Assembly (NCBI GenBank): GCA_000720375.1
Contig: JOAA01000041.1
Location: 1-64,000, forward strand
Reading direction: 5' to 3'
DNA length: 64,000 bases
Source of the DNA: Rhodococcus rhodnii
Lineage (GTDB): Bacteria > Actinomycetota > Actinomycetes > Mycobacteriales > Pseudonocardiaceae
Made by a program: the position numbers and the translations under genes. The notes beneath the pieces were generated by a model that was not told the DNA's origin, did no database searches, and worked only from the letters and a program-made list of their open reading frames with translations. Positions 18,603 through 26,475 of the stretch are shown here, piece after piece (positions within the stretch are counted from its first letter, which is position 1; every line of letters begins with the position of its first letter).

Positions 18603-19166
18603 TCAAGCGGAGTCGACAAGCAGATGCCCAAGCATCCGAATCATCTCCCGCTCAACCCGGTCAAGCGCCTTGATGTCCTGCCGAGCACGCGCAACCACAG
18701 TCGCCCCCTCGATCGACGTGATCAGCAAAGTCGCCGCGGAAACCGCCCGTTCGCCGGAAACACCCCGTTTGACCAGCAAATCCGCAATGGTCCGTTCCCA
18801 CTTGCCAAAGACCTCGCCCGCAGCCCGATAGGCATCGACGGACTCAGCGGCACCGAGAGCGGCGGCGACAATCGGGCAGCTGGTCTGAATGTCCTTGGTG
18901 AGCTCGGCCCGCCAGAACTCGAACAGCGCCCTCGTCAGCTCGATGGGGTCATCGAACTTCCCGATCATCCGGTTCATCAGCTCGCCGGCCCACGCGGTGG
19001 CCTCAGCGGCAAGCTGGTTCTTCCCACCAGGAAAGTGGTGGTAGATCGACCCTCTAGGCGCCCCACTGTGCTCGATGATGTCAGCAAGAGACGTGCCGGC
19101 GATCCCGCGCTCCCGGAAGAGCGTCACCGCACTGCGCACCATCGTCTTACGGACATCGCCAGCCAT
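18603..19166 (-). CDS. TetR/AcrR-family repressor
   Basis: 187-aa regulator. The N-terminal helix-turn-helix is TSLADIIEHSGAPRGSIYHHFPGGKNQLAAEA (residues ~25-55), a form typical of the LmrA/YxaF branch of TetR proteins. The rest is the helical ligand-binding and dimer domain with a Cys at SCPIVAAALG. Matching palindromes before its own start and before the downstream oxidoreductase suggest autoregulation and control of that gene. Confidence 0.9.
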   Translation of the reverse strand: MAGDVRKTMVRSAVTLFRERGIAGTSLADIIEHSGAPRGSIYHHFPGGKNQLAAEATAWAGELMNRMIGKFDDPIELTRALFEFWRAELTKDIQTSCPIVAAALGAAESVDAYRAAGEVFGKWERTIADLLVKRGVSGERAVSAATLLITSIEGATVVARARQDIKALDRVEREMIRMLGHLLVDSA

Positions 19167-19180
19167 GACGGCCAGCGTAC

Positions 19181-19196
19181 TATGACGACCAGCATA
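19181..19196. promoter_or_regulatory. Predicted TetR operator 1 (tetR own promoter)
   Basis: TATGACGACCAGCATA, within a longer inverted repeat ACTATG-N8-CATAGT at 19179-19198, 15 nt before the tetR ATG. Counterpart of 18565-18580. Confidence 0.65.
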
Positions 19197-19290
19197 GTGA
19201 AATGGGCTGACGTTTCAGTGTCATCTTTTCGAACCAGCTGAAGCGGACCGCTATTCACCTCAATTACGTCACGCAAGCTTGCCGCCTTGT

Positions 19291-19323
19291 TCTCTTGGTA
19301 GTCAAGAGATTTGTCAGTAGAAT
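19291..19323 (+). promoter_or_regulatory. Promoter of the toroid-viperin operon with overlapping inverted repeat
   Basis: TTGGTA (19295-19300), 17 nt, TAGAAT (19318-19323) is the best sigma-70-like promoter in the area, about 100 nt before the first gene. A perfect 7-bp inverted repeat TCTCTTG-gtagt-CAAGAGA (19291-19309) covers the -35 box, suggesting an operator. Its binding protein is not identified. Confidence 0.55.
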
Positions 19324-19420
19324 TGCGATGAGTCAGCGTGGCCATACCGTGAGTTGGGTCCCAGCCTTGACGCACGGTCAACCTCCCTGCTGTCTTCATC
19401 TTCGAGGTGGGGAGGTGGAG

Positions 19421-20946
19421 ATGAACGACTGGATATCAGAAGGGATGGTCAGCGGCGGCCGAGTGCCACTGGTCAACCTGGTCATTTCCTTCGAGCCACA
19501 GGAGTGCTACCTGGTCCAGCTCGGTCCGGCCGGTCCCAGCTGCCCACGCGTCGCATTGGCCTTCGGGCCTGGCGTCACCGGCCAGCTAGGCCCGGGCATC
19601 GAAAACGCGACCAAGTCCGCACTCGGCTTGGTCGTGACGTATATCGGGGTGTTGTCCTTCGAAGTCACCTCATCGGCGATCGACATGTACGTCCTGGTGA
19701 GTGCCCGCCAGCCAACCACTTGGCCACGCGGCACCACGCTGATGACCCTGCCCCAGCTCGTTGCGGCAGGCGCGGACCTCGCACTCGTCAGCCTCTTCCA
19801 AGCCGCAGCAGGCCGAACCGCGGCTGAACGATTCGCCCTGGGAATTGGCAGCGCGGTCCAGCACGCCCTCGCCAGATCTGTCGAGTCCTCGAAGAACGTT
19901 TCACGGTGGAGGACGGCCGCGCAGGCTGGTCCCAGTACTTGAGCAATGACGCGGTCGGCGTGTTGTCCTCCGCGCAAGGGCTATTGGCATTGGCCCATAC
20001 CTGCGCCCGAAGCCGTTATGTCGAGCCAGTCGCCCGATGCCTTGAACAGGCGCAGAACAACGATGGCGGTTGGCAGGTGAAGCATTCCCTGCGGGGTGAG
20101 CCGACTCAGATCTCCATCACCGAGAGCACCTGCTACTGCCTGTGGGCGTTGGTCGAGTCGGGACGTACCGAGGAGGAGTGCATCGCCGTCTCCAGTGGAG
20201 CGGCCTGGCTGCTGAACACCCAACGACGGTCAGGCGGATGGGGAGTCTCCGAACGCAGCGCGGAAGCACAAGTGATCGCGACCGCCTTCGCGGTCAGAAT
20301 GCTTGCCCGCCTTGGCAACCGTGGTGCAGTGGAAAGAGGGGTCTGCTGGTTGCGGGAGTCCCAACGCGAAGACGGCTCATGGCCACTCGACCGGGTTGTC
20401 GCGCCATCCGAACCAGATCTCTCACCCCCAGCACCAACGGCCCATGCGATCATCGCGTTGTCGGCAGCAGGTGTGCCACCGACCGACAATGCCGTTATCC
20501 AAGGCGCGGCCTATTTGCGGCGCCGGTTCAACGCCAGGGCTGCGGAACCATGGCCATCGGCGTTGTCCGACACGCTCGTCGATCCGCAGACCGACTCCCG
20601 GCTGTTGTTCCGGCACTACACGACGCCGTGGGCCTTGGTGGCACTGAGCCTGGCCGGAGCCGGGCTGAGCGACCCGCTCATCCAACTGGGCGTTCGCCAA
20701 CTGCTGGCACAGCAAATGCCGAGCGGCGCCTGGCGGTGCAGCGCGACAGTGCCGTCTTCTCCAACGGTGTGGGCGGCGCATGACACGGTGTTCGCCTTGA
20801 AGACCGTCGTCTCGATCGGCGCGCGGATCCTTCAGTCGGCACCAGTGCTTGGCCTCACCACGACGTCACTCGAGTCGATGATGGTCAATTTTCTGCTGAG
20901 CAACGGATCTTTCCCAGCTGGTGCGGAAGAAGCGATGGGGGCGTGA
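19421..20946 (+). pseudogene. Alpha/alpha-toroid (prenyltransferase/squalene-cyclase-repeat) protein, copy 1, frameshifted
   Basis: Homologue of the next gene, broken by one frameshift. The first part reads from ATG 19421 (GGAGGTGG ribosome site) in one frame through ARSVE; the rest continues in another frame as LEERFTVEDGRAGW near 19886-19905 and stays open to 20946. Restoring one missing base at about 19886-19888 gives a ~509-aa protein aligning end to end with copy 2: an unrecognised N-terminal domain (~1-145) and repeats with QxxxGGW motifs. The region equivalent to DxDD reads DLSPPAPTAHA. It could be a recent mutation, a sequencing error, or two separate polypeptides (a GTG at 19906 could start the second). 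Confidence 0.7.
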
Positions 20947-20949
20947 CCA

Positions 20950-22413
20950 ATGCCGCCGAGCCTGACAGTGAGTCTGGTCATTTCAACGGGCTCAGACGAT
21001 CGTTTCTTCGTCCAGATCGGACACGGCGGACCCGGCTGTCCGCAAGTGGTGGTGACCACTGATTCGGGTGAACTCGCCTTGCCGGTCGAGGCGGCGATGC
21101 TGGGCACATTCAAGCTGAGGGCGGACTTCATCGGTGTCCTTTCCTTTGTGGAACCGGACCTGTTCGTTCTCGTGCGGCTGGCTGATCCGGACGCGTCCGC
21201 ACCTGACTTCGAGAAGATGTCGTTGTCGGATTTGTCGTCGTCGCCCGGTGTTTCGCCGCAGATCGTCTCGATCTTCCGGGCAGCGTCGGAACGGTCACTC
21301 GCTCAGCGGTTCGCCGACGAGGTGGATTCCGCCATCGACAGTGCCCTTGACCGCGCGTCCGCTTGCTTGCTCAATGCTTTCGCTGTGGACGACGGCCAGG
21401 TCGGGTGGTCGGTCGACCTCAATGTCGACCTTGTCGGCGTGCTGTCGTCCGCACAGGCCATCCTGGCGTTGATCCACGCGGGCCGACGGGACTACCGGAT
21501 CGAGCAGGCGACGACGTGCCTGGAGCAAGCGCAGAACCGTGACGGTGGCTGGCAGGTCAAGTACTCCTTGACGGGGAAACCCAACGGACTCTCGATCACC
21601 GAGAGCACGTGCTTCTCGCTGTGGGCGTTGCTTGAGGCCGGCAGGCCGGTCGACGGGTCGGCCATTGCCGGTGGGGCTGGCTGGTTGCTGTCCACCCAGG
21701 GGCTCTCAGGTGGCTGGCCGACCTCCAACCTGACCAGGGAAAGCCGCGTCATCCCGACTGCGCTGGCGGTGCAGGTCCTGGCCAGACTGGGATTCCACCA
21801 GGCCGCGGCGCAAGGCGTGAAGTGGCTTCGAGCGGCGCAGACGGTGAGTGGCGGATGGGGCTACCTCCCGGCGAACGGCACTCCCGAAGGCGAACCGGAC
21901 GTGGCCCCCACGGCCCACGCGGTGATCAGCCTGTTGACGGCCACCGTGCCGCAGGACGACAAGGCCGTGCTGCGGGCGTGTGCCTATTTGCGTGAGACGT
22001 TCCACCGAGCCACTGATGCGATGCCATGGCAATCCTCGATAGCGACACCTGCGGTCGACACGAGGTCCACGTTGCCCTACAGGCATTTCGCGACGCCGTG
22101 GGCCGTCAGCGCGTTGCTGCTGGCGGGAGCTGATCTGAGTGAACCTCTGGTGCAGTCCGCGCTCAGCAGGCTGCTGCAAGCCCAGCAGGCCGACGGAGTA
22201 TGGCGTGAGCCGACCTTCGCGAACGAACCACACTTATGGGCCGTGCACGACGCGGTGTACGCACTGAAGAACGCCAAATCCCTGGCAAGTTTGGGACAGG
22301 CGGCAGTTCGGCATCACCATCGGCAGGCCGAAGCGGCCACCAAAACCGCACTGTGCTGGCTCACTCGAACGCGTGACTTCGACACACGTCACCGTGAACG
22401 TCAGAGCCCCTGA
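20950..22413 (+). CDS. Alpha/alpha-toroid (prenyltransferase/squalene-cyclase-repeat) protein, copy 2, intact
   Basis: 487-aa protein with two parts. Residues 1-150 are a domain I do not recognise, with the core LVISTGSDDRFFVQIGHGGPGCP and IGVLSF. Residues 155-450 are a helical toroid with QW-type motifs ending at W201, W256, W303 and W418, as in squalene-hopene cyclases and prenyltransferase beta subunits. The catalytic DxDD acid of squalene-hopene cyclases is replaced by DVAP (317-320, followed by TAHA), so protonation-type cyclase chemistry is unlikely. No signal peptide or transmembrane helix. It starts 3 nt after copy 1 and is 36 nt from the viperin gene, implying one operon. Confidence 0.75.
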   Translation: MPPSLTVSLVISTGSDDRFFVQIGHGGPGCPQVVVTTDSGELALPVEAAMLGTFKLRADFIGVLSFVEPDLFVLVRLADPDASAPDFEKMSLSDLSSSPGVSPQIVSIFRAASERSLAQRFADEVDSAIDSALDRASACLLNAFAVDDGQVGWSVDLNVDLVGVLSSAQAILALIHAGRRDYRIEQATTCLEQAQNRDGGWQVKYSLTGKPNGLSITESTCFSLWALLEAGRPVDGSAIAGGAGWLLSTQGLSGGWPTSNLTRESRVIPTALAVQVLARLGFHQAAAQGVKWLRAAQTVSGGWGYLPANGTPEGEPDVAPTAHAVISLLTATVPQDDKAVLRACAYLRETFHRATDAMPWQSSIATPAVDTRSTLPYRHFATPWAVSALLLAGADLSEPLVQSALSRLLQAQQADGVWREPTFANEPHLWAVHDAVYALKNAKSLASLGQAAVRHHHRQAEAATKTALCWLTRTRDFDTRHRERQSP

Positions 22414-22449
22414 CACGCTCTCGGCATTGGCACATGCATAATTCCGCGC

Positions 22450-23505
22450 ATGATCTCGTCGGCGCAGTCCGGACAGTCATCATATGTTCCGTCTGTCAAC
22501 TACCATCTGTGGCAGGCATGTAACATGCGGTGTCGATTCTGTTTTGCCACATTTCAGGGTGTTCGTCAAAATGTTTTGCCCGAGGGTCATCTCGATCGGT
22601 ACGATGCTTTGCGCATCGTGCGTGCGCTCGCCAGAGCGGGATTTGTGAAGATCAATTTCGCTGGTGGCGAGCCGTTCCTCTGTCCATGGCTGGGTGAGTT
22701 GGTCGCCTATGCCAAGAAGCTGGGCATGGTGACGTCGGTGGTGACCAACGGCAGCTACTTCGACCGGGACGGCGCTGCTCACCTGTTGGAACATCTGGAC
22801 TGGCTGGTGCTGAGCGTCGACAGTCTCGATCCTGAGACTCTGCGCACGACCGGCCGGGTCGCGGCGCATCGGCCCATGTCGATGCGGCGGTACCTGGATA
22901 TTTGCCGCGATGTCGCAGTCGCGGGTGTTCGGTTGAAGATAAACACGGTGGTGACATCGGCGAACTACGATGAGGACTTCACCGAGTTTATTCGGCGGGC
23001 TCGTCCGCATCGCTGGAAGATCATGCAGATGCTTCCATTGGAAGGCCCTGACTCGAGGCGGGCCGATGACTTGATTGTGAGCGGCGAGGACTTCGATCAC
23101 TTCGTCGCGAAAAATCGCCGCGTGAAGAAATACCGTGTGGTTGTGGTTCCCGAGACGAACGCGGACATGGTCGGCAGCTATGTGATGATTGATCCGGCTG
23201 GCCGCTTCTATGACAATGTCTCAGGGGAATACCGATACAGTAGGCCGATCCTCGATGTCGGAGTCAAGAAGGCGTTTTCGCAGATTTCCTTCTCGAGTGA
23301 GCGATTTTTGGCACGCGGTGGCTTGTACGACTTCCTGGACCGATGGGCTTCGCCACGGATCGGTGAGGCGGCGCGGACTGGAACCCGGATCAGCCACGCC
23401 ATCAAGTTGGGTGTGGGGCTTTCGATGAGGCGCGACCTCACGGCTGCCGAAATGGCTTCATGTGATGCGTGGTGGCCGTACCATTCGGTACCCGCAGGGC
23501 GCTGA
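22450..23505 (+). CDS. Prokaryotic viperin-like radical SAM protein
   Basis: 351-aa radical SAM enzyme with the cluster motif C24-x3-C28-x2-C31 and GGEP at 72-75. It is closer to viperins than to MoaA-type enzymes: SVNYHLWQACN, KINFAGGEPFL, LKINTVV (162-168), HRWKIMQML (187-195), VPETNADM (233-240) and SRPILDVGV (264-272) all match animal viperin in order. Viperins convert CTP (or GTP/UTP in prokaryotes) into 3'-deoxy-3',4'-didehydro nucleotides that terminate phage RNA synthesis. About 50 extra C-terminal residues are not assigned. Bases 22501-22620 are only about 50% G+C, far below neighbours, suggesting horizontal transfer. No nucleotide kinase, a common viperin neighbour, is present. The N-terminal membrane helix of animal viperin is absent. 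Confidence 0.88.
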   Translation: MISSAQSGQSSYVPSVNYHLWQACNMRCRFCFATFQGVRQNVLPEGHLDRYDALRIVRALARAGFVKINFAGGEPFLCPWLGELVAYAKKLGMVTSVVTNGSYFDRDGAAHLLEHLDWLVLSVDSLDPETLRTTGRVAAHRPMSMRRYLDICRDVAVAGVRLKINTVVTSANYDEDFTEFIRRARPHRWKIMQMLPLEGPDSRRADDLIVSGEDFDHFVAKNRRVKKYRVVVVPETNADMVGSYVMIDPAGRFYDNVSGEYRYSRPILDVGVKKAFSQISFSSERFLARGGLYDFLDRWASPRIGEAARTGTRISHAIKLGVGLSMRRDLTAAEMASCDAWWPYHSVPAGR

Positions 23506-23542
23506 CCTGCGGGGACGTGTGGTACATCTGGGACGCTGAAGC

Positions 23543-24280
23543 GTGGGAGGCGTCGTGGCTGAGGAGCAGGATCCGGTTGACCGGGTGGTCGCGCAAGCGG
23601 GCAAACTCGCGGGCTGGCTGGCGAGGACGAGCTGGCAAGCGGCGGGTCGGTTGCCAGGTGGCGAAGTAGCCCAGCGGCAGTTCCGGAAAGCCGAGAAGGC
23701 CGTTCTCGACCAGGTTCGCAAGCGCCTCGACGAAGAAGGGACCTTCACGGACAGGCTGATCGAGGCCCCGCCTGCCGTGGTCGACGGGCACGTCGACCCG
23801 GTGCGGTCGGCGATGGCCGAGCTGCTGAGGTTGTCCACGGAGCTTGGTCGGGAGCAGGGGCGGCACCACCTTTTCATGTCGATCGTCCGCCAGCTCGTTC
23901 CCGATGAGGCGCGGATCCTTGCTGCGTTGAGCGATGGTGAGGTGTACGCCCTTGTGCACGTGGCCGGGCGGTCGACGTTGGGTGGGCCGCAGCGGATCGT
24001 GCTGCGGAACGCTTCCTCGGTCGGGCGGGCGGCCGGTGTGATGTTGCCGGATCTTGTTCCGGACTACGTCACTCGGCTGCTGAGTCTCGGTGTTGTCCAC
24101 ACTGGACCTGAGGATCAGAGTCTCGGCACTCAGTACGACATCCTGCTCACCGAGGATCGGGTTCGTAGCGCCGAGACCGAGGTCCGCACTGTCCACAAGC
24201 TCAGCCCGCGGTACCTGAAACGAACCGTCAAACTGTCTACTTTGGGCACGCAGTTCTGGGACGCGGCGCGGCCGGGATGA
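23543..24280 (+). CDS. Abi-alpha (DUF4393)-like protein
   Basis: About 245-aa cytosolic, helix-rich protein. The middle part (DPVRSAMAELLRLSTELGREQ...VRQLVPDEARILAAL) and the later winged-helix-like stretch YVTRLLSLGVVHTG resemble the Abi-alpha/DUF4393 family, some members of which are linked to abortive phage infection. The match is by pattern only. The start is uncertain: GTG 23543, or GTG 23555 with GGGAGG 4 nt upstream. It lies 37 nt behind the viperin gene and overlaps the following DUF445 gene by 4 nt (ATGA). Confidence 0.6.
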   Translation: MGGVVAEEQDPVDRVVAQAGKLAGWLARTSWQAAGRLPGGEVAQRQFRKAEKAVLDQVRKRLDEEGTFTDRLIEAPPAVVDGHVDPVRSAMAELLRLSTELGREQGRHHLFMSIVRQLVPDEARILAALSDGEVYALVHVAGRSTLGGPQRIVLRNASSVGRAAGVMLPDLVPDYVTRLLSLGVVHTGPEDQSLGTQYDILLTEDRVRSAETEVRTVHKLSPRYLKRTVKLSTLGTQFWDAARPG

Positions 24281-25515
24281 TCGACGAGATCGTCGCCGAT
24301 TTCCAGCGGAACTGGCATGTTTACGCTTCCATGCCGGTCATCGCCGCCCTCATCGGGTACGTCACCAAGGTCGTCGCTATCCGGATGATGTTCCGGCCCA
24401 TCGAGTTTCGGGGCATCCGGCCGTTCTTTGGTTGGCAGGGCATCGTTCCGCGCAAGGCCGCGCGGATGGCGGCCATCGCGTGCGACACCATGACCGATCG
24501 GCTCATCTCCGCCGGTGAGGTCGTGCAGCGGCTCGATCCGGAGCGGGTCGCCAAGGAGTTGCAGCGGCCGCTGCTCGAGGCGGTCGCCGAGATCACTCGG
24601 GAGATCGCCGAGGAATACCAGCCCGCGCTCTGGGAATCCTTGCCGCCGCAGGCGCAGGACCTCGTCGTCCGGCGGGTTCAGGCCGAGGCGCCCAACGTCG
24701 TCAAGGGCATACTGGCCACGGTTCAGTCCGATGTGGACTCCGTGTTCGATCTCAAGGGCATGGTTGTCGAGAACCTCGTCAAGGACAAGGAACTGCTCAA
24801 CCGGATCTTCCTCGAGGCGGGCAAGCGGGAGTTCCAGTTCATCGCCCGGTCCGGCATCGTGTTCGGCTTCGCCATCGGTCTGGTTCAAATGCTTGCTTGG
24901 GCCACCCTCAAGTCGCCGTGGGTGATGCCCATCTTCGGCGGCCTCACCGGCTGGTTCACCGACTGGCTCGCGCTGAAGATGATCTTCAATCCTCGTGAGC
25001 CGAAACGCTACTTCGGCCTGTTCACCTGGCAGGGGCTTTTTCTCAAGCGCCGCAAGGAGGTCGCGGCCGACTACGGCGCGCTGATCGCCAAGGAGATCAT
25101 CACACCGCACAACGTTCTGCACGCTGTCCTGCGAGGACCGTTGGCCGACCGGCTGTTCGCCGTGGTGGAACGGCAGATCACCAGCGCCATGGACCGGCAG
25201 ACCAGGCTCGCTCGCCCGCTCGTGGCGATCACGGTCGGCAGCCGCCGGTATCAACAGCTCAAGCACAGCGTCGCCGAGAAGGTCATGCGGCGGATGCCGG
25301 ACACCCTCGCCTTCATCGAGGATTACGCCGAAGAGGCGATGGATATCCGCAACACACTCGTCCAGAAGATGCAAGAGCTTTCGCCCGAGGAGTTCGAAGA
25401 TCTGATCAGGCCGGCCTTCCAGCAGGATGAATGGATTTTGATCACCGTCGGCGCGGTACTCGGCTTCGCCGTCGGCGAGCTGCAGGTCCTGCTCGTCGAG
25501 AACCTGGCCAACTGA
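24277..25515 (+). CDS. DUF445-family membrane protein
   Basis: 412-aa protein with membrane segments at about 17-35 (MPVIAALIGYVTKVVAI), 190-225 (ARSGIVFGFAIGLVQMLAW and the following GWFTDWLALKMIF) and near the C-terminus (WILITVGAVLGFAVGELQVLL). The duplicated motif GYVTKVVAIRMMFRP / GWFTDWLALKMIFNP, each followed by F.WQG, is diagnostic of DUF445. Between them is a long charged helical region. Function unknown. The ATGA overlap shows coupling to the Abi-alpha-like gene; this pair may be an older host unit rather than part of the viperin island. Confidence 0.85.
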   Translation: MIDEIVADFQRNWHVYASMPVIAALIGYVTKVVAIRMMFRPIEFRGIRPFFGWQGIVPRKAARMAAIACDTMTDRLISAGEVVQRLDPERVAKELQRPLLEAVAEITREIAEEYQPALWESLPPQAQDLVVRRVQAEAPNVVKGILATVQSDVDSVFDLKGMVVENLVKDKELLNRIFLEAGKREFQFIARSGIVFGFAIGLVQMLAWATLKSPWVMPIFGGLTGWFTDWLALKMIFNPREPKRYFGLFTWQGLFLKRRKEVAADYGALIAKEIITPHNVLHAVLRGPLADRLFAVVERQITSAMDRQTRLARPLVAITVGSRRYQQLKHSVAEKVMRRMPDTLAFIEDYAEEAMDIRNTLVQKMQELSPEEFEDLIRPAFQQDEWILITVGAVLGFAVGELQVLLVENLAN

Positions 25516-25565
25516 CCCGCGTTATCCGTGTGCCACTATTGTTAACAGTCCGCGGAAACGCGTCG

Positions 25566-26321
25566 ATGGTCCGGTGGTCGCATTCTCCGGCAGACTCGAC
25601 AATCGGCGAGGTGGGAAAGATCATTCCAAGACGAGTGGCCGGTGGGTCGCTGGCGTACCCACAGGCCAGCCTGCTCGGCCGGCTGTCGGAACGGACCAGG
25701 GAGGATTTCCTCGCGGTCGGTGTTTCGGAAAGCAGGCCGGCAGGTATGACAATCATCAGTCAGGGGGAAACTGATTCCTCCGCGTTGTTGTTGCTGCACG
25801 GATCGGTGAAAGTGCAGGCCACGGACCCGGGCGGGGAACGGACCCTGCTCGCGATCAGGGTCGGTGGCGATCTCATCGGGGAGATGGCGGCACTCGATGT
25901 CGGTCCGAGATCCGCGACAGTGATCTCGTGCACCGACATTTTCTTCAAGCGGATGACCAAGGCTGAGCTGCGTAACTTCCTGGCCCGCCACCCGGATGCG
26001 GCCATCGAGGTGGCGACCATGTTGAGTGAACGCCTTCGCTGGGCCGACCGCCGAAGAATCGAACACGGTCGTCCGGCAAGCGTGCGGGTGGCGAGAGTTC
26101 TTGTCGACCTATATGAGGCGTATGGCACCCGTTCCGCCGGTCACTGGGATCTGAGTGTGCCGCTCACCAGGGAGGAACTCGCTTCCATCGCCGGTATCAA
26201 ACTGTCCACCGCCGAAAAGATCATTCGGACTTTCCAACAGGAAGGCCTGGTCAGTGGCCGTTACCGGGGTATCGCGGTTCTCGATATGAGCAGGCTGAGA
26301 CAGCGCGCCGAAATAGCGTGA
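25566..26321 (+). CDS. CRP/FNR-family transcription factor
   Basis: 251-aa regulator from ATG 25566. A cyclic-nucleotide-binding beta-roll (LLGRLSERTREDFLAVGVSE to ATVISC) includes the phosphate-binding cassette GEMAALDVGPRSATV, with the Glu and Arg-Ser expected for cNMP binding. A dimer helix and a winged helix follow (LTREELASIAGIKLSTAEKIIRTFQQEGLV). No N-terminal Fe-S cysteines, so it is not FNR-like. The start is uncertain because no strong ribosome site is visible. It is followed 154 nt later by a nucleotide-cyclase-like gene, making a regulator-cyclase pair. Confidence 0.85.
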   Translation: MVRWSHSPADSTIGEVGKIIPRRVAGGSLAYPQASLLGRLSERTREDFLAVGVSESRPAGMTIISQGETDSSALLLLHGSVKVQATDPGGERTLLAIRVGGDLIGEMAALDVGPRSATVISCTDIFFKRMTKAELRNFLARHPDAAIEVATMLSERLRWADRRRIEHGRPASVRVARVLVDLYEAYGTRSAGHWDLSVPLTREELASIAGIKLSTAEKIIRTFQQEGLVSGRYRGIAVLDMSRLRQRAEIA

Positions 26322-26475
26322 CCCTTGTACTGTTAAAAGGTTGAACCAAGCGGGCGAGCTTGTTGCGTTAAATGCTGACGAACCCGTACCAGTGCCGCTT
26401 TCACGCGGACGACCTACTGCATGATTACGCAGAGCACCAGCATCCCTCGGATCCCTCCACGAAGGGTCTAATTGT

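Noticed and set aside
19880..19910. Programmed ribosomal frameshift in toroid copy 1
   Set aside because: No slippery heptamer or downstream stem is evident at the shift; mutation or sequencing error is simpler.
19421..22413. Terpene or hopanoid biosynthetic cluster
   Set aside because: The DxDD acid is missing and no prenyl diphosphate synthase, desaturase or P450 lies nearby.
22450..23505. MoaA or sporulation-type radical SAM enzyme
   Set aside because: The second C-terminal Fe-S cysteine set of MoaA is absent and the viperin-specific stretches are present in order.
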